A DNA stretch of 64,000 bases from Mortierella sp. BCC40632 (Eukaryota > Mortierellomycota > Mortierellomycetes > Mortierellales > Mortierellaceae): the NCBI GenBank assembly GCA_011634665.1, contig WAEK01000002.1:546501-610500 (forward strand), read 5' to 3'. A model generated the notes under the pieces. It was given only the letters and a program-made list of their open reading frames with translations. It was not told the DNA's origin and made no database searches. Shown here one piece after another: positions 34,546 to 46,148 of the stretch (the first letter of the stretch is position 1; every line of letters starts with the position of its first letter). The translations under genes were made by a program, and so were the position numbers.

Positions 34546-35581
34546 GTTTTGTGATGTGTGTGTGGTGAGAGAGAGAGAGAGAGAATATGCGCTGTGATAT
34601 GCGTGTGGTGTAAATTGTCACTCGCTATCTCAGTGTCATCATAGAGAAAGGGGAAAAGGGAGCGTGGAGGAGGAAGAAGAAGAGGAGGAGGAGAAGGCAG
34701 GATGCCCAAGATTCTGCAGGGATTGTTGGGGTGAGAAAAAAAAAAAAAAAAAAGTGGTGGTGGTGGTGGATGGATGAGGCGGGAAAGATTCAACGCTTTG
34801 TTGTTGTTGTTGTTATTGGTTTTTTCTTTCTTCCTTTCTTTTTTTTTTTTAAACAAGTCCTAGAGACCTGGGCAAAGCAATCAAGATGAACAACACAAAT
34901 GCTATTCTCAATTTGTCAAATATCCGCTGGGTGATATAGGAAACGCGTCTTTTCCTTTCCATCACCACGCAAGGACCCTGTTCTATGTACTCACCGACTA
35001 TCAAAAAAAAAAAAAAAAAAAAAAACACGCACACATAATTGAAGTATCTCGACGATTTATTGGTAGAGAAGCATCTAGCTTAAAAGGAGAGGTCGGGATG
35101 GAGAAAGAGAATCGAGAGGTCTCTGTTACGGTTGACTTGACCTGACTTTTAGGAAAGGAGCAGCGGAAGAAAGACGCTCGATGGACCGAACAAGCGCAGT
35201 ACATCCAAAAAAGAAAAGGGGGTGAGAAGCCCTGTTCCCTTTCTGTGAACGTGTGGGGGAGGTGAGGGGGAGGTGAGGGGGGAGGTGAGATGAGAAAGCG
35301 ATAGAAAAAGCGAAAGAGAGGAAAAGAGAGAGAGAGGTGGTTTGGGTGGGCTGCAGAGGACCCGTCTATAGATTGAGGTTTGGAGGTGGTACAGTGCACT
35401 GTCAAATGGACAGATGGATATATAAAGATATAGAAAAGAAAAGAAAAGAAAAGAAAAGAAAAAGAAAAAGGCAAAAGGCAGAAAAGCATAGGATGAGAAG
35501 GAGAAGGGTTCTAGGACGATCTCTGCTCAACAGGACACGGAATTTTTTTCTTTCTTCTCGTTGCATGCTGTTGCAGGCGGG

Positions 35582-35587
<6 letters not shown>

Positions 35588-35667
<80 letters not shown>
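35588..35667. repeat. Long (AG)n microsatellite, about 40 units
   Basis: The longest perfect dinucleotide run in the window, about 80 bp of pure homopurine/homopyrimidine DNA just downstream of the zinc-finger gene. Mirror symmetry makes triplex (H-DNA) formation possible and replication slippage likely. Confidence 0.92.
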
Positions 35668-35669
<2 letters not shown>

Positions 35670-35916
35670 AAGGAGGGGTACTTGGAACAGTCTCTGTATA
35701 GGAGGATAAGGAGGCAGAGGAGGAGAGAGATGCTACAAGGGATGAAGAAGCCCAATGTAACACGTCAATACCAAGACTAGAGAAGCAAGAAAAAAAAGGG
35801 CTGCCCCCCTTTGTCGCTATCCATCCTTCCTCATCGCTGTCTCTCCCTATGTCTTCTTGTCTCCCTTTCTTTGTATCGCTTCTGACAATTTCGCCCATCT
35901 CCTTGGTGTTGTGTTA

Positions 35917-36780
35917 TTAGACCATCACCGGCGGCCAGGGGCACCGCTTGGGCTCATACGCGATCCAGCCTTCGGGCTTGGGGATCGTGCTATCGTACCG
36001 GAACGCATTCTCCGAGTCATCCTTGTGCTGCTTCAAGCAGTGCTCGCGAGTCGAGTCCCTCCGTGCAGAGCTTGCCTGGCAATAATTGCATGTGTAGGGC
36101 TTGTAATCCGGATAGTGCGTATCTCGGTGCCTCTTCACGGGGTCAGAGCGAGCACTGTGGTAGTCGCAGGTTGGGAAATTGCAAAAGTAGTGGTAGGTGA
36201 TCGGCTGGCCGTTGGTAGGGTTCTGGAGCATGGGACTTCCGCCGTTGCAGGTGCTGTCCATATTGCTGTTGTTTTTATTGTTGTTGGAGTGCGAGAGACC
36301 CTTGGAAGTGAGGGTAGGGGTAGATACAGCCGAGTGAACAACTGATGGGACGATTTGGGCACTATTGCTGAGACTGGTAGGGGGGATATGCGTGGGCTGG
36401 AGGTGATGGATGGCCTGGGGATGATGGTGCGCGTGGTGCTGAGGCTGAGGTTGATGAGGATGAGGCTGGTGCTGGTGATGTTGGTGCTGCGGCTGAGCGT
36501 GCTGGATGGCGTGGGCGTGGGCGTGAGGACTGGGCTGGTGGTGATGATGAGCAGAGGCAGGAGGATACGGTGTGTAGGCGTTGGTAGGATGGAAAGATGC
36601 GGTTGAGAAGGTCGAGGAAGTGGTCGAACCAGAAAAGGACGAGTCTGTGTCCGAGTCTTCAAAGAGGGTAAAGCCATCGTGAGCGGTGGTGTAGAATTGG
36701 CCGTTATACGAGAGAAGGTCGGCAGGTTGGCAAGTCGAGTCCATTGCGGCAAGGAAAGACGCGGGAGTTAGGTATGACAT
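35917..36780 (-). CDS. C2H2 zinc-finger protein with His-rich domain
   Basis: Single-exon ORF of 287 residues from ATG 36780. The C-terminal third has two adjacent zinc fingers. The first is C-x4-C-x12-H-x3-H starting CNFPTC and ending KRHRDTH. The second is C-x2-C-x12-H-x4-H starting CNYC and ending EHCLKQH. The middle (about residues 75-140) is dominated by His, Gln and Pro, and the N-terminus is Ser/Thr-rich with an acidic DSDTDSS patch. The protein ends in a Trp/Pro-containing segment (GWIAYEPKRCPWPP). Predicted to be a sequence-specific transcription factor; I cannot name an orthologue. The His-rich segment could bind metal or drive condensation, as in other His-rich nuclear proteins. 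It sits at the edge of a 7-kb gene-poor region that would be its upstream side. Confidence 0.8.
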   Translation of the reverse strand: MSYLTPASFLAAMDSTCQPADLLSYNGQFYTTAHDGFTLFEDSDTDSSFSGSTTSSTFSTASFHPTNAYTPYPPASAHHHHQPSPHAHAHAIQHAQPQHQHHQHQPHPHQPQPQHHAHHHPQAIHHLQPTHIPPTSLSNSAQIVPSVVHSAVSTPTLTSKGLSHSNNNKNNSNMDSTCNGGSPMLQNPTNGQPITYHYFCNFPTCDYHSARSDPVKRHRDTHYPDYKPYTCNYCQASSARRDSTREHCLKQHKDDSENAFRYDSTIPKPEGWIAYEPKRCPWPPVMV

Positions 36781-37828
36781 TTATATAGACTTTTCCTTTT
36801 TGTGTATGTATGTGTGTGTGTGTGTGTGAAAAGATGAGAAGAGGAAGGATCTTTTGACTGTTGTTGTTGCTGTTGCTGTTGTTGTTTTGTTCGATTGTTT
36901 GTTACAAGAAAGCGATAGATATGCGCTGGGGAGAAGAGAAAGTTGACGAGAGGAGGGAAAGTAGGATGGTAGTGGAAAGTGAATGTGAACGGGGAAGAGA
37001 AGGAACTGTGTGTAGGTGTGTGATGGATGTGCTGTGTGCAGAAGTGTGTGAACAAGAACACAACAAAAAAGATAGAAAGAGATTGAGAGAATTGATGATG
37101 GGATAGCAAATGGGAGAACATCCTACCTTATATACGATTATGTGAAGTGTGCGCCTTGAGAAGGAGAGGAGTGTGGGGGGATGAGAAGCGAGGAGTGAGG
37201 ACGTGAGGCAGCAAGACGGGAGTAAGAGCACTCAGTATACCGAGTGCCTGGCTATCTACTCAAAAAGAACACGGGAAATGAAGCAGAATAGATATCTGGA
37301 AGGATGTCGTCGTAGTGCAGGGATAAGTCGAACAACACAGAAGAAGCATAGAGCAAAGGAGAGGACAGGTTAAGACGATGCAGACGAGACTGGGCAAGCA
37401 ATAGGACTAGACAAGGGTCGGCAGGGACAGAGGAGAGCGAACAGCAGAGGGATGAAAAAGGGAAGCATCAAGGGAAGGATGAGCACGATGAGAGCAGAGA
37501 CGAGAGGAGTATCGACGAAGTAACGTCGGAGACGGAGCACCCATTAGCCAATGTAGACAGATGTGTATTCTGTCTCTTTTGTCAGAGTGTTTGTATGCTC
37601 GCAAGGGCAAAGAATAGGAGAGAGAGAGAAGAAAAGGGTTACTACTCGGAATGGACGAAGAAAGTGAACGAGTAGATAGTTGGACGAAAATAGAGAAAGA
37701 GAGGACAAGGATGGATCCTAGAAACGCTTAATAGAACAGGAGGGTGAGGGGTGAGGGGTGCGTGTGCGAGGGTAGAGGGGACCAGCATCGACGCAGCAAC
37801 CGATGAGTCCTGAAATGAGTCCTGAAGG

Positions 37829-37864
<36 letters not shown>
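37829..37864. repeat. A36 homopolymer tract
   Basis: Uninterrupted run of 36 A residues in the gene-poor region upstream of the zinc-finger gene. Confidence 0.9.
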
Positions 37865-37866
<2 letters not shown>

Positions 37867-38396
37867 TAATAATAATAATATAATAACAATAAAAAATAAA
37901 AACACGGCGGCATTCGAGGCTCATGACAACAGAGACACGGACAAAAAAGCGGACGGGCCAAGGGAAGCACCAAACAGGCTCGCGCTATTTCGGACGCGTC
38001 TGAGCAGGGGCGGACGAATTTCACAGAGAGACAAGCAGAGGGATAAAAAAGAGAGCACAACCAGAGAGCAACCGAAAAGACACGGACAGACAGACAAAAA
38101 GAAAGCGAGAGCGAAAGAGAGAGAAAGAAAAGACAGTGACAGCAACAGAGACAGACGAGGGGCACGCGAGGGGGCACACAACACACAGGACAAGACGGAG
38201 GAAGAGGAAGAGGAGGAAGAGGAGGAGGAAGAGGAGGAGGAAGAGGAGGAGGGAGAGGACACACAAAGAGAGAATGACACTCACCGGAGAGGCGCCTGGA
38301 ATGCAGAGAGTCGACCCGACCGGTGCCTGGCACAGACGGGGTAGGAGCGAAAGGACGAGGGGCGGACGAGGGGACGAAACGAGTGCAGCCGAACTC

Positions 38397-38445
<49 letters not shown>

Positions 38446-38505
38446 AAGAGAGCGAACGAGAGACAGACAGAGAGAGAGAGAGAAAGAGAGAAAGAAAGCG
38501 AGAAA
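38397..38505. repeat. Imperfect GA/GAAA/GACA repeat block
   Basis: About 110 bp of nearly pure purine sequence made of GA units interrupted by GAAA, GCGA and GACA. Confidence 0.85.
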
Positions 38506-39424
38506 CGGGCCCAACTTTTTCTTTTTTACAAGAGGGGCGGCAACAGAAGGATCAAGAGGTTAACGAATCGGTAGCTGTGATGATGCTGGCGACGGCACTG
38601 GAGATGATGTTGGTGAGGAGGGGCAGAGTGGTGTTGCGGCTAATTGATATTTATACCTTTTGACGAGGCGGATACCCCAGCCAAGTCGTTGGATGCTCTG
38701 CGAGTGTATAGGAAGTGTGTATGCAACGATTCCCAGACGCCGGCCTCTACACACTCTACTCCCTGCAGAGGTGCCTGTTGCGGTTGCGAACGCTCGTGTT
38801 TATTGCTGACATCTCTCGCAGACGCACTCAAAGTAAATCCCTAATCATCAGCTAGGGAGTAGCGGCTGAGCTAGGAACCAATAGTTTAAAGAGAAAACAG
38901 CTGCGTCAAGTTGGAAGGGGTTTGGGCAGGGAGAGGAGTCGCGGATCGAACACTCTGTCTATCTTTTGCGTATGAGCACCATTGCGAAAAGGTCTTGTGC
39001 AAGAGAACGGCAAAGGCGGTAGTGAGAGCTTCAGAAGCAATTGGAGAAACAGCCCCGCTTATTTTTTTTTTGTTTAGGGCCATGGTCATCCAAAGCACAG
39101 AAGATCTTTCAGCTCATTAACTTACCTACTCACTTGCATCCTCAAGACGCATGTACTCTCTTACTTTAACCCGCCTAAGAGATAGATCTCAAATGGAGCA
39201 GACATTGCCCTGGAGACCCACTCATGGGCAAGACTAAGCGGAATGGCGAGTCTGTGTGTGTGTGGGGGGGCAGTAGATTAGCCCAAGAAGGTTGCACAAA
39301 CAATTCAACGCGAATACTGCGACGGTGCCACAGGAGGAGGACAGAGGGCCGCCAAACTAAAGTTTGAAACAATTGTTCCCTCGGACATGTCCATCTTTCT
39401 CCTCACCTCCTTGGTCTCCCCTCT

Positions 39425-39545
39425 CTCGCGCTCTCTTTTTCTCTCTCACTCTCTCTCATTATCTCTCTCTCTCTCTCTTTCACTCACTCACTCACTCACT
39501 CACCCACTTTCACTCACTCACTTTCTCTCTCTCTCGTTCCCTTTC
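39425..39545. repeat. CT / CACT microsatellite block
   Basis: CTCTCT runs flank repeated CACT tetramers (about 39480-39525); strongly pyrimidine-rich on the plus strand. Confidence 0.85.
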
Positions 39546-41830
39546 TCTTCAGTCACACCCTTGTCGCTCTCTGATCCTCTTTCCCTCAAACGCGCAGGGT
39601 CCTCCATCTTCCTCGGCCCTCACTACCCTCGCGTCCTTCACGGATCTGCCGCTCCGTGATAATACACAGTGGGGCTGTGACCGCGCTCTCGATGAGTCGG
39701 GACCTCAATGCGCGATCCATGGCAAGTTCAATTGGCGTATCATTGCACCGCTGTCGACCCGCGGCGGCAGACGGATTGACGGCCGACCGTTTCGACCCCC
39801 TCCATATCCTGAGCACCCCTACTATCTAAAAAAAGGATAAGCGTTGCCCCTCCCCTTTGACAGGAGCTTTGTCCTATTGCCTCCTCCTCCTCGTCTCTCT
39901 CACCCCTCGCCCCTGCTCTTTAACGAAAAGCGGCACCACATTATCCCGTCTCTTTACTCAAGCAGAGAGATGCAGGCGCTGACTGCTTGAGGTCTCCTTC
40001 TCTACCCAATGTAATCAGAGTGTAGACATGGCCTTGGAGAGGTGATTGAGCATCATTAGCAATCAGACAGAGGCTAGAAATAACCCATCGGTCCAACATA
40101 GGCGGATTCTGTCACCTTCATCCTGTTACATTACCCATTGAACCTATGGCGGCTTTCTCACATGCCAACCTCAGGTCAACCTTTTCTTTTGCCCCTCCTC
40201 TCGCGACCAATCCAGTCCTCTGGGGAAGGGCTATCCCGCTTGACCCTTTCCTTCCAGAAGAAAGACAGAAGGACCGCGCAAAGGTAAGTTCAACACGCGT
40301 CATCGAACGCGGGATGGAATCGTCGTGTCCGCAGAATGGAATCACGAAGATAGGAAAGAGGGTGGGAGAGAAGCCTGGGCCTAGACGCATGATGCCGAAC
40401 ATCCAATCCTATTTCCCTTCAACGATGGACGCAACGACATCCCCGACCCGAATACTCTTCTCTCTCTCTTTCTCTCTCTTTCTCTCTCTTTCTCTTTTTT
40501 TTTCCCTTCTTTTGGAGCTAAAAAGGAGGAGGAGAGATGAGGACGCAGGCAAGAGGAAGAGGAAGGCCGATATCAAGGGGTTGAACGAGGGACAGAAGAA
40601 AGAAAACATCGTTCAGGGATCAAGTCCTTTTCCACTCATTGAGAAAACAGAATTGTAATCCGTGCACTTTGTTACTTCTGCCGTGCAAAAAAAAAAAAAA
40701 AAGAGAGAGAGTGTGAAAAAAAAAAAAGGTCCAATAATGGGTCTCTTTTCTCTTCTCTTTCTTTTTCCCCCTCGTCTGCTCGTTTGCCTATTGAGCCAAT
40801 CTGCATCTGCTGACACAGCAGATGCATGGACTTTTCACTAGGGTGCAGCATCCTGGTCTTTGTCCCTCTCTGAATGTTTTACCCTTACAAACAAACTGTA
40901 GTCGTCAATGCGCCGATGTCCGGTTCTTCAACGATGGCGTACGACACCTCTAGTCCCTCCTGCTTATGGAAGTTTCACAGGTGTAACCTGAAAAAGTGGA
41001 GGCCTTCATTCTGCATGCCCAGTGCGCATCCTCTTGTCTCCAGCGGCCCATGGCATCCAACGCTGACCCAGCCTATGTCAAGCGCTATTCCCCATTTTTC
41101 CTTTTTCCTCTTTTTTTTTTTTTTTTTTTTTTTTTCCTACATCCCTTCCTTCGGCACTGTGCTTTCGCTATAACTGTGCTAGACCTTTATCTAGACTAGA
41201 GCTTTCTACGACATACCCCCTTCTCTACCCCCACAGGTCGCGTCCAAGAGGCAAAAGACCAATCCGGGAGCAAGAAGAAGAAGAAAAGGAGAGGAGTATT
41301 TTTAGCTAGTCTTAATATAGGCCTTTACAAAAAAGACTTGTGTCCACTGGACTCAGGGTTACCGAGAACGAGATAATTCAGGCAACCTCGCTTTCTCCCA
41401 CCCTTTCTCTTCATTGTCACCCCACCCCCATTCCCCCTAGACTTTCGCTGCCCCCCCCCTCTCAGCTCTCAATGACCCTGATCTCTCGCCTGCGGCTTAA
41501 GCTGTCACTCTCCCGAACCTTACCCCCCCTCTCTGTCCATTTTGCCCGTCTTTCTGCTGCATGCTTGCTCAAATGGCTGAGCACTGTTCAGGAGCAAAGA
41601 TGGGGCAAGGCCCATTCTAGGCTTGTAAGATTGGCAGGATAAATGGCCAAAGCGCGCGGATTTACAAAAAAGACAAAAGAAAAAAAATAATAATAATAAT
41701 AATAAAGAGCCGGATCCTAGCACCTCGATCGAGTTTGTCTGCCTGTTGTGTTACAACGCTTACCCAACCCCACATGCCAAACACATGCAGGGAAACCGGA
41801 ATTAGAGCAACACGGCAAAAGTAAAAGAAA

Positions 41831-41885
41831 ACAACAACAGCAACAGCAACAGCAACATCAACAGCATCAACAGCATCAACAAAAG
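41831..41885. repeat. CAACAG / CAACAT trinucleotide-type repeat
   Basis: A CAA-CAG repeat, then CAT-CAA-CAG units. It could encode poly-Gln in one frame, but no surrounding gene is evident. Confidence 0.8.
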
Positions 41886-43208
41886 GGAGTCCTGTTTCAC
41901 CAGGTTCACGGACCTGGGCCTAAAAGGTTTTTATTCTGCTCGCTGAAACGAGAACTTGTATTCTCTCCTTGATCTTGAGTTTTATTCGCCAAGACAAGTA
42001 CTGCGGTGAGTTTGCTCCTAAAAAAAATAGAGAGCAAAAGGGTGGAAGGAATCTACCAGCGTCCAAATTTGGGATGTATGCGTGAGCATAGGCCATGGCC
42101 ATGGCCTTGTGTCTCCAGGGCCCTACTTCATCCCAAATAGACTGAGAAAGGAAGATAGAAAGATAGATAGAAAAAAAAAAAAAAAAAAAGGAGGCCAACC
42201 GAAAAGGAAGGTAAACCTGAGCTGCAATTGATCCGCTAAGATGTAAATACGCGCGCGCTCCCGTCCCACTCCTCAGGCACAAGAGCAAACAATAAATGTT
42301 GCTTAATCAAGCCCCGTTCGTACATATCCATTGAGTCTTTTTATTTTTTTTATTTTTTTTACATCCATAGATCAAAATCACCTAATGCCGGAAAGGACAT
42401 TATTCATTCGATATAGGAGGTTAGAGAAAGAAGAGCCAAGGACGACAAGAAGAAAGAAAATAAAAGAGAAGAAGAAAATAAAAGAGCGCGAGTGAGATCA
42501 AAATGCGCTTATTCCTGAATGGACATGGGTTTTGTTTACTTTCTATGTTTCAACGACTAAACGGCTCTCTCCTGGCTTTAGCGCTCAACATTCCAAGCTT
42601 ACCTTAGCAATCTGTAACGACCCCTCGACATCACTATAGCAAATGCGCTCTTTTTTTTCTTTTTTTTTTTTTTTTTTTTTTTCTCAATGCTCTCTCATAG
42701 TTCCGATCCTCTCCCAGGAACGAAACGGCTGCTTTTTTTTTTTTTCTCTTCAAATCTTGAACCACTTTTAGTTAGCTGCATTCCTTGATTAGAGGTGACG
42801 GGTCCTGCATGAAAGCTTTGTTCCCTAGCCAAAGTGAAAGTGGTTTCCGCGGCATTCTTGATAGCACCCTTTTTTTTTTTTTTCCTTTTTACCTCCCCTC
42901 ATTCTCTCCTGATTTTCCTTCACGCGCATCGAATTCGATTCTCCGATTGGTTCCTCTCTATCAAGTCTCCCATCCTCAACAGTTTTCCTCATACTCTCTT
43001 AGATAATGCTCAGTGGCCCACACACACCCCCCTGGGTCCACTGGCTCAACCCGGTCTGGGGCCCCCTCACGCTATCAATGTTGTTTTTTTTTCCACCCTC
43101 TAGCCTACGCCCAACAGGGCTGATTTTAATCACTCGTTCTTGATTTGTGCCCTAGCACCATCACTTTTAAGCTTTTTGGCCAAACTCAATTCCAATTATG
43201 CTTATCTC

Positions 43209-43211
<3 letters not shown>

Positions 43212-43250
<39 letters not shown>
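43212..43250. repeat. A39 homopolymer tract
   Basis: Uninterrupted run of 39 A residues about 630 bp downstream of the sulfite oxidase stop. Confidence 0.9.
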
Positions 43251-43252
<2 letters not shown>

Positions 43253-43881
43253 GACGCAATGATACATGTGAGGAAGGTGTGCGAAGGGTACTTGGGCCAA
43301 AGAGGCGTGGAGGAGGAAAAAAAAAAAAAAAATGGGCGCACGCGTTGGGTACATGCACAGTGCACCACATGCATGTTTGTAGCACCACCTTCCCCTCTCC
43401 CTTGTACGTATTCTCGTAGACACGGTTGTTGTTGTTTTTCCCTCTCTTTATCCACAGGTACTATACCTAATCATATAGCGCTCGCCACTGCTCTTCACCT
43501 TGGCACCATCTCTTCTTCCTTTTCTTTTCTTCTTTTCTTTTTTCTTTTCCTCGCTCACACTTGGTCAAATGAGCAGCGCCTCCCCCTCACCAATCCAAGG
43601 CCATACCTGTGACCCGAATGCTCTCCTCCGAAAATGCATAATAATAATGGCCATCCATCTCCATGAGCACTCCGTCTCTTCCTGACCTGTATCTTCTCTA
43701 TCCACCCACCTCTTACCAAAAAAAAAAAAAAAAAAAACCTTTACTATGAATGAAGCAGATGCTGCTTGCTAACGATATTTTCTCTCAAATATTGGACTAT
43801 GTTGTTCGATTCGGGGAATAGGGAACATGCCTGGTAAACGAACCCGTTTTTTTTTTTTTTTTTTTATCCAAAACGGACCGA

Positions 43882-46148
43882 CTACAGGTTATGGTGTGGC
43901 ATCTGAGTGACATTCTTGACTCTGAACCATGAATTATTCATGACTCCTCTGTAATTCCAGATTGGAGTCTCGGGCTGAATATTGCCGCTCGCATCGTCTA
44001 GAAAAGGAATAGAGGTCAGGTTGCATCTTGGTTAGTCTTCTCAAAGAGGTCATGCTTTTGATCCCATCTCAAATGACTGGCCCCAAGCTAAAAAGAAGAA
44101 GAAAAAAGAAAAGATTTTAAATGCTTACATGCGCGTGCAACAAGTTCCGTTGTGGTATTGATGGTCGGCACAGTCTTTTCCCACAAGGCCCATGCCCAAA
44201 ACATTCCACTGCCTTTTTGTGGTGCCTGTTCAATCTTGTCCACTGGCTCCCATGTGCGTCCTCCATCCACTGACAGTTCCACGCGATAAATGGATCTTCC
44301 GCCACCTGTGCGACAAATAGTATGCAATGTTAGGTACAGTACATGGTACAAGTCAATCTGTCTCTCTCTCTCTCTCTTCCTTTAATCGTCCGACCGCGGT
44401 AACACAAGTTATTTCTGCTACTGCTGGCTCACCCTTGGGCTATATTCAATTGTGTACCTACCAGAAATAGCATAGCCCTTGACAACGACAGGTTTGGATG
44501 ATTGGATGGTCTCCTTTTCGGTTGGTGTGCAAATCACACATTGGACATTCATCTCACCAAGCGCTTCAGCACAATCCCAAGAACACTCCACATTGTGAGA
44601 GTCCACCTAAAATCAGCAAGACAAAAGTAGGTCAGACAAAAAAAAAAGAATACATGGTAAAAATACGCTGGAAGGCAACAAAGAAAAAGTCATTTTAAAA
44701 AAGAAAAGACTATACCCATGGAGGCAAGATCTTGTAGTCCTTTCGCTGAAAGAATGAATTGGATTCGTGGGGTTGTACGATGATCTTTTGGAGGTATTTC
44801 ACGGAGCGTGCTCCGATGAATCCCGGAACGATTACCCGAAGTGGGAATCCATGATCTCTTGACAGAGGCTCGCCATTCATCTAAAATATACCCACGTCAA
44901 AAAAAGGAAGTCATCTTGGTTAAGCGAGTGGGACAGGTGGAAAAGGAGAGGAAGGAGAGAGTCCAGTCCTGTGAATCTAAAACCAAGACAGTCTGTACTT
45001 ACCTCATAGGCGAGGATGACGTCTCCAAGAGGGTCCCTTTTGTTGAAGGAAAAAAAAAAAAACAGAACATCGGAAAACCATGAGTTGCTTGCAGGCACAC
45101 ACATGTACACACCTTTCCTTTCCTGAGAGAGAGAGAGAGGTGCGGTTGCACAAAGGTTTTTTTTTTTTTTTTGTTAGTTGGTTGGTTGAACACAGCCTTT
45201 TCTTCCTTACATGGCTTTTCGGAGAGGAATCGAGCTACCATAGCATGCGTCTTCATGAACGTGATCATCTGCCTCAAAGGCAACATGGTAATTCTGAACC
45301 AGAAGATCATCGCAGATGCCTGCAGTGTCCCTGAGAACATCCCGAAGTCGGGGACCTGCCCATTCCGCCTAAAATTTTGTTGTTGGGGTGATGTTGTGGG
45401 GAGCAGAAAAGGGGGTGAGAGAGCAAGAGCGAGAGGCAGAGAGAAATCAGGGAGGGGGGAGGGGGAAGTGAAATTCGTCAGATGGCGTCAGCAGCAAGGT
45501 TTCCAATAAAAGAGGAGGGGAGAGAGAGAAAGAGAGAAAGAAAAACAGCTGGCAAAGTCCTTCTCAAAGCATTTACCGTGGAAATGGTTCCGGCACCCCA
45601 TATTACGCCCTTAACCTTCTTGAGCCTTGCAAGTCCGTCGCGTCTATTGCCAGCGCACTACCGGACCATCATACACTCGTACAGTCAGCGAAAAAGGAGA
45701 GAAAAGTCCATGGTAGTTACGACTAAAGAAACAGTAAAGGCTTTCTAGGTACCTGTAGTGAAGCCGTCACGGTCACCTTGGGCCACCGTGTCATGATATC
45801 ATGCATCGAAAGCATCTTCCACTCGACAGATGACGACTCTGCCTGTCCACCTCCTTGGGCTTGTTGGAGTCCAATGTATACACGGTGGTCTTCTAGATGG
45901 ATGTTGGGGATGGGACCATGGTTGCGCTTGAAGAAGAGATCACTTGGAGTAATGGTGCCAGCGTTCACCAAGAGTGGCAAGAGTGGCTCCGCATTGAAAG
46001 GGTGTTTAGCGTGAACGAGAAAGTGCGAGAGGTCACGCAAGGGTTCCTTGGAGTAACAGAGCTCATGCTCATCTACTCTGGGGTGTTCTGGTGGATGTGG
46101 AGAAGAAGCGTGTCCGCTGCTGGTGTCGTGGAGTGAAGGCTGACCCAT
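43882..46148 (-). CDS. SUOX: Sulfite oxidase (molybdenum-cofactor enzyme)
   Basis: Oxidises sulfite to sulfate using a molybdopterin cofactor. Eight inferred exons: 46148-45753, 45657-45577, 45368-45211, 45036-45003 (34 nt), 44880-44716, 44606-44462, 44305-44129 and 43997-43882; phases close, giving 423 residues. The predicted Mo-ligand cysteine is the first residue of exon 2 (CAGNRR). Other family motifs are [21 protein letters not shown] (here [11 protein letters not shown]), AYGSSIPL-like ([14 protein letters not shown]), [31 protein letters not shown], and the dimerisation domain with [19 protein letters not shown] and a PIWNYRGV ending. There is no N-terminal cytochrome b5 haem domain, so it resembles the plant and bacterial form rather than the animal one. 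No mitochondrial presequence is evident. It is head-to-head with a Cbf1-type gene. Confidence 0.97.

Larger units (their letters stand above)
33967..35916. other. Convergent low-complexity region, Crb2-like / zinc finger
   Basis: Almost 2 kb with no supportable gene. It is dominated by GGA/GAA purine blocks (33980-34060, 34134-34190, 34655-34700), (TG)n at 34505-34540, GTT and TGG triplet runs near 34750-34815, an A-run at 35002-35024, GAAAA repeats near 35430-35470 and a long (AG)n at about 35588-35667. The plus strand is strikingly purine-rich throughout. Confidence 0.7.
36781..38660. other. Upstream region of zinc-finger gene, GA-rich on plus strand
   Basis: No supportable gene. It contains (TG)n near 36810-36828, a GTT/GCT triplet patch at 36860-36885, an A36 run at 37829-37864 followed by ATA repeats, a tandem 12-bp duplication (ATGAGTCCTGAA twice, 37803-37826), GGA/GAA blocks at 38195-38260 and a long imperfect GA block at 38397-38505. 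On the zinc-finger sense strand these are CT-rich, so much of this may be promoter and leader. Confidence 0.6.
38661..43881. other. Gene-poor 5.2-kb stretch
   Basis: I find no reading frame with recognisable motifs or convincing splice structure. Short ORFs such as 39364-39840 and 40146-40658 are in CT- or GA-biased sequence and cannot be supported. Landmarks: a CT/CACT microsatellite block at 39420-39545, CTCTCTTT repeats at 40450-40505, A- and T-runs at 40685-40702 and 41109-41135, ATA repeats near 41688-41704, a CAA/CAG-type block at 41831-41885, T-runs at 42650-42682, and an A39 tract at 43212-43250. It may contain non-coding transcripts or distant regulatory DNA; nothing in the sequence proves it. 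Confidence 0.5.

Noticed and set aside
37803..37835. Hammerhead-ribozyme-like GATGAGTCC...GGAAAA sequence
   Set aside because: It is a 12-bp tandem duplication followed by an A-tract. The invariant CUGAUGA core is not intact and no stems I or III can be drawn.
38935..38960. tRNA-like GGATCGAAC (minus-strand B box)
   Set aside because: The flanking bases do not form a T-arm stem or an acceptor stem.
39364..40658. Two plus-strand ORFs (39364-39840 and 40146-40658) as possible genes
   Set aside because: Large parts are translations of CT or GA microsatellites and the rest has no motif or convincing intron structure.
41748..41972. Poly-Gln ORF as part of a gene
   Set aside because: The Gln run comes from a CAACAG microsatellite; flanking residues show no family resemblance and no exon joins were found.
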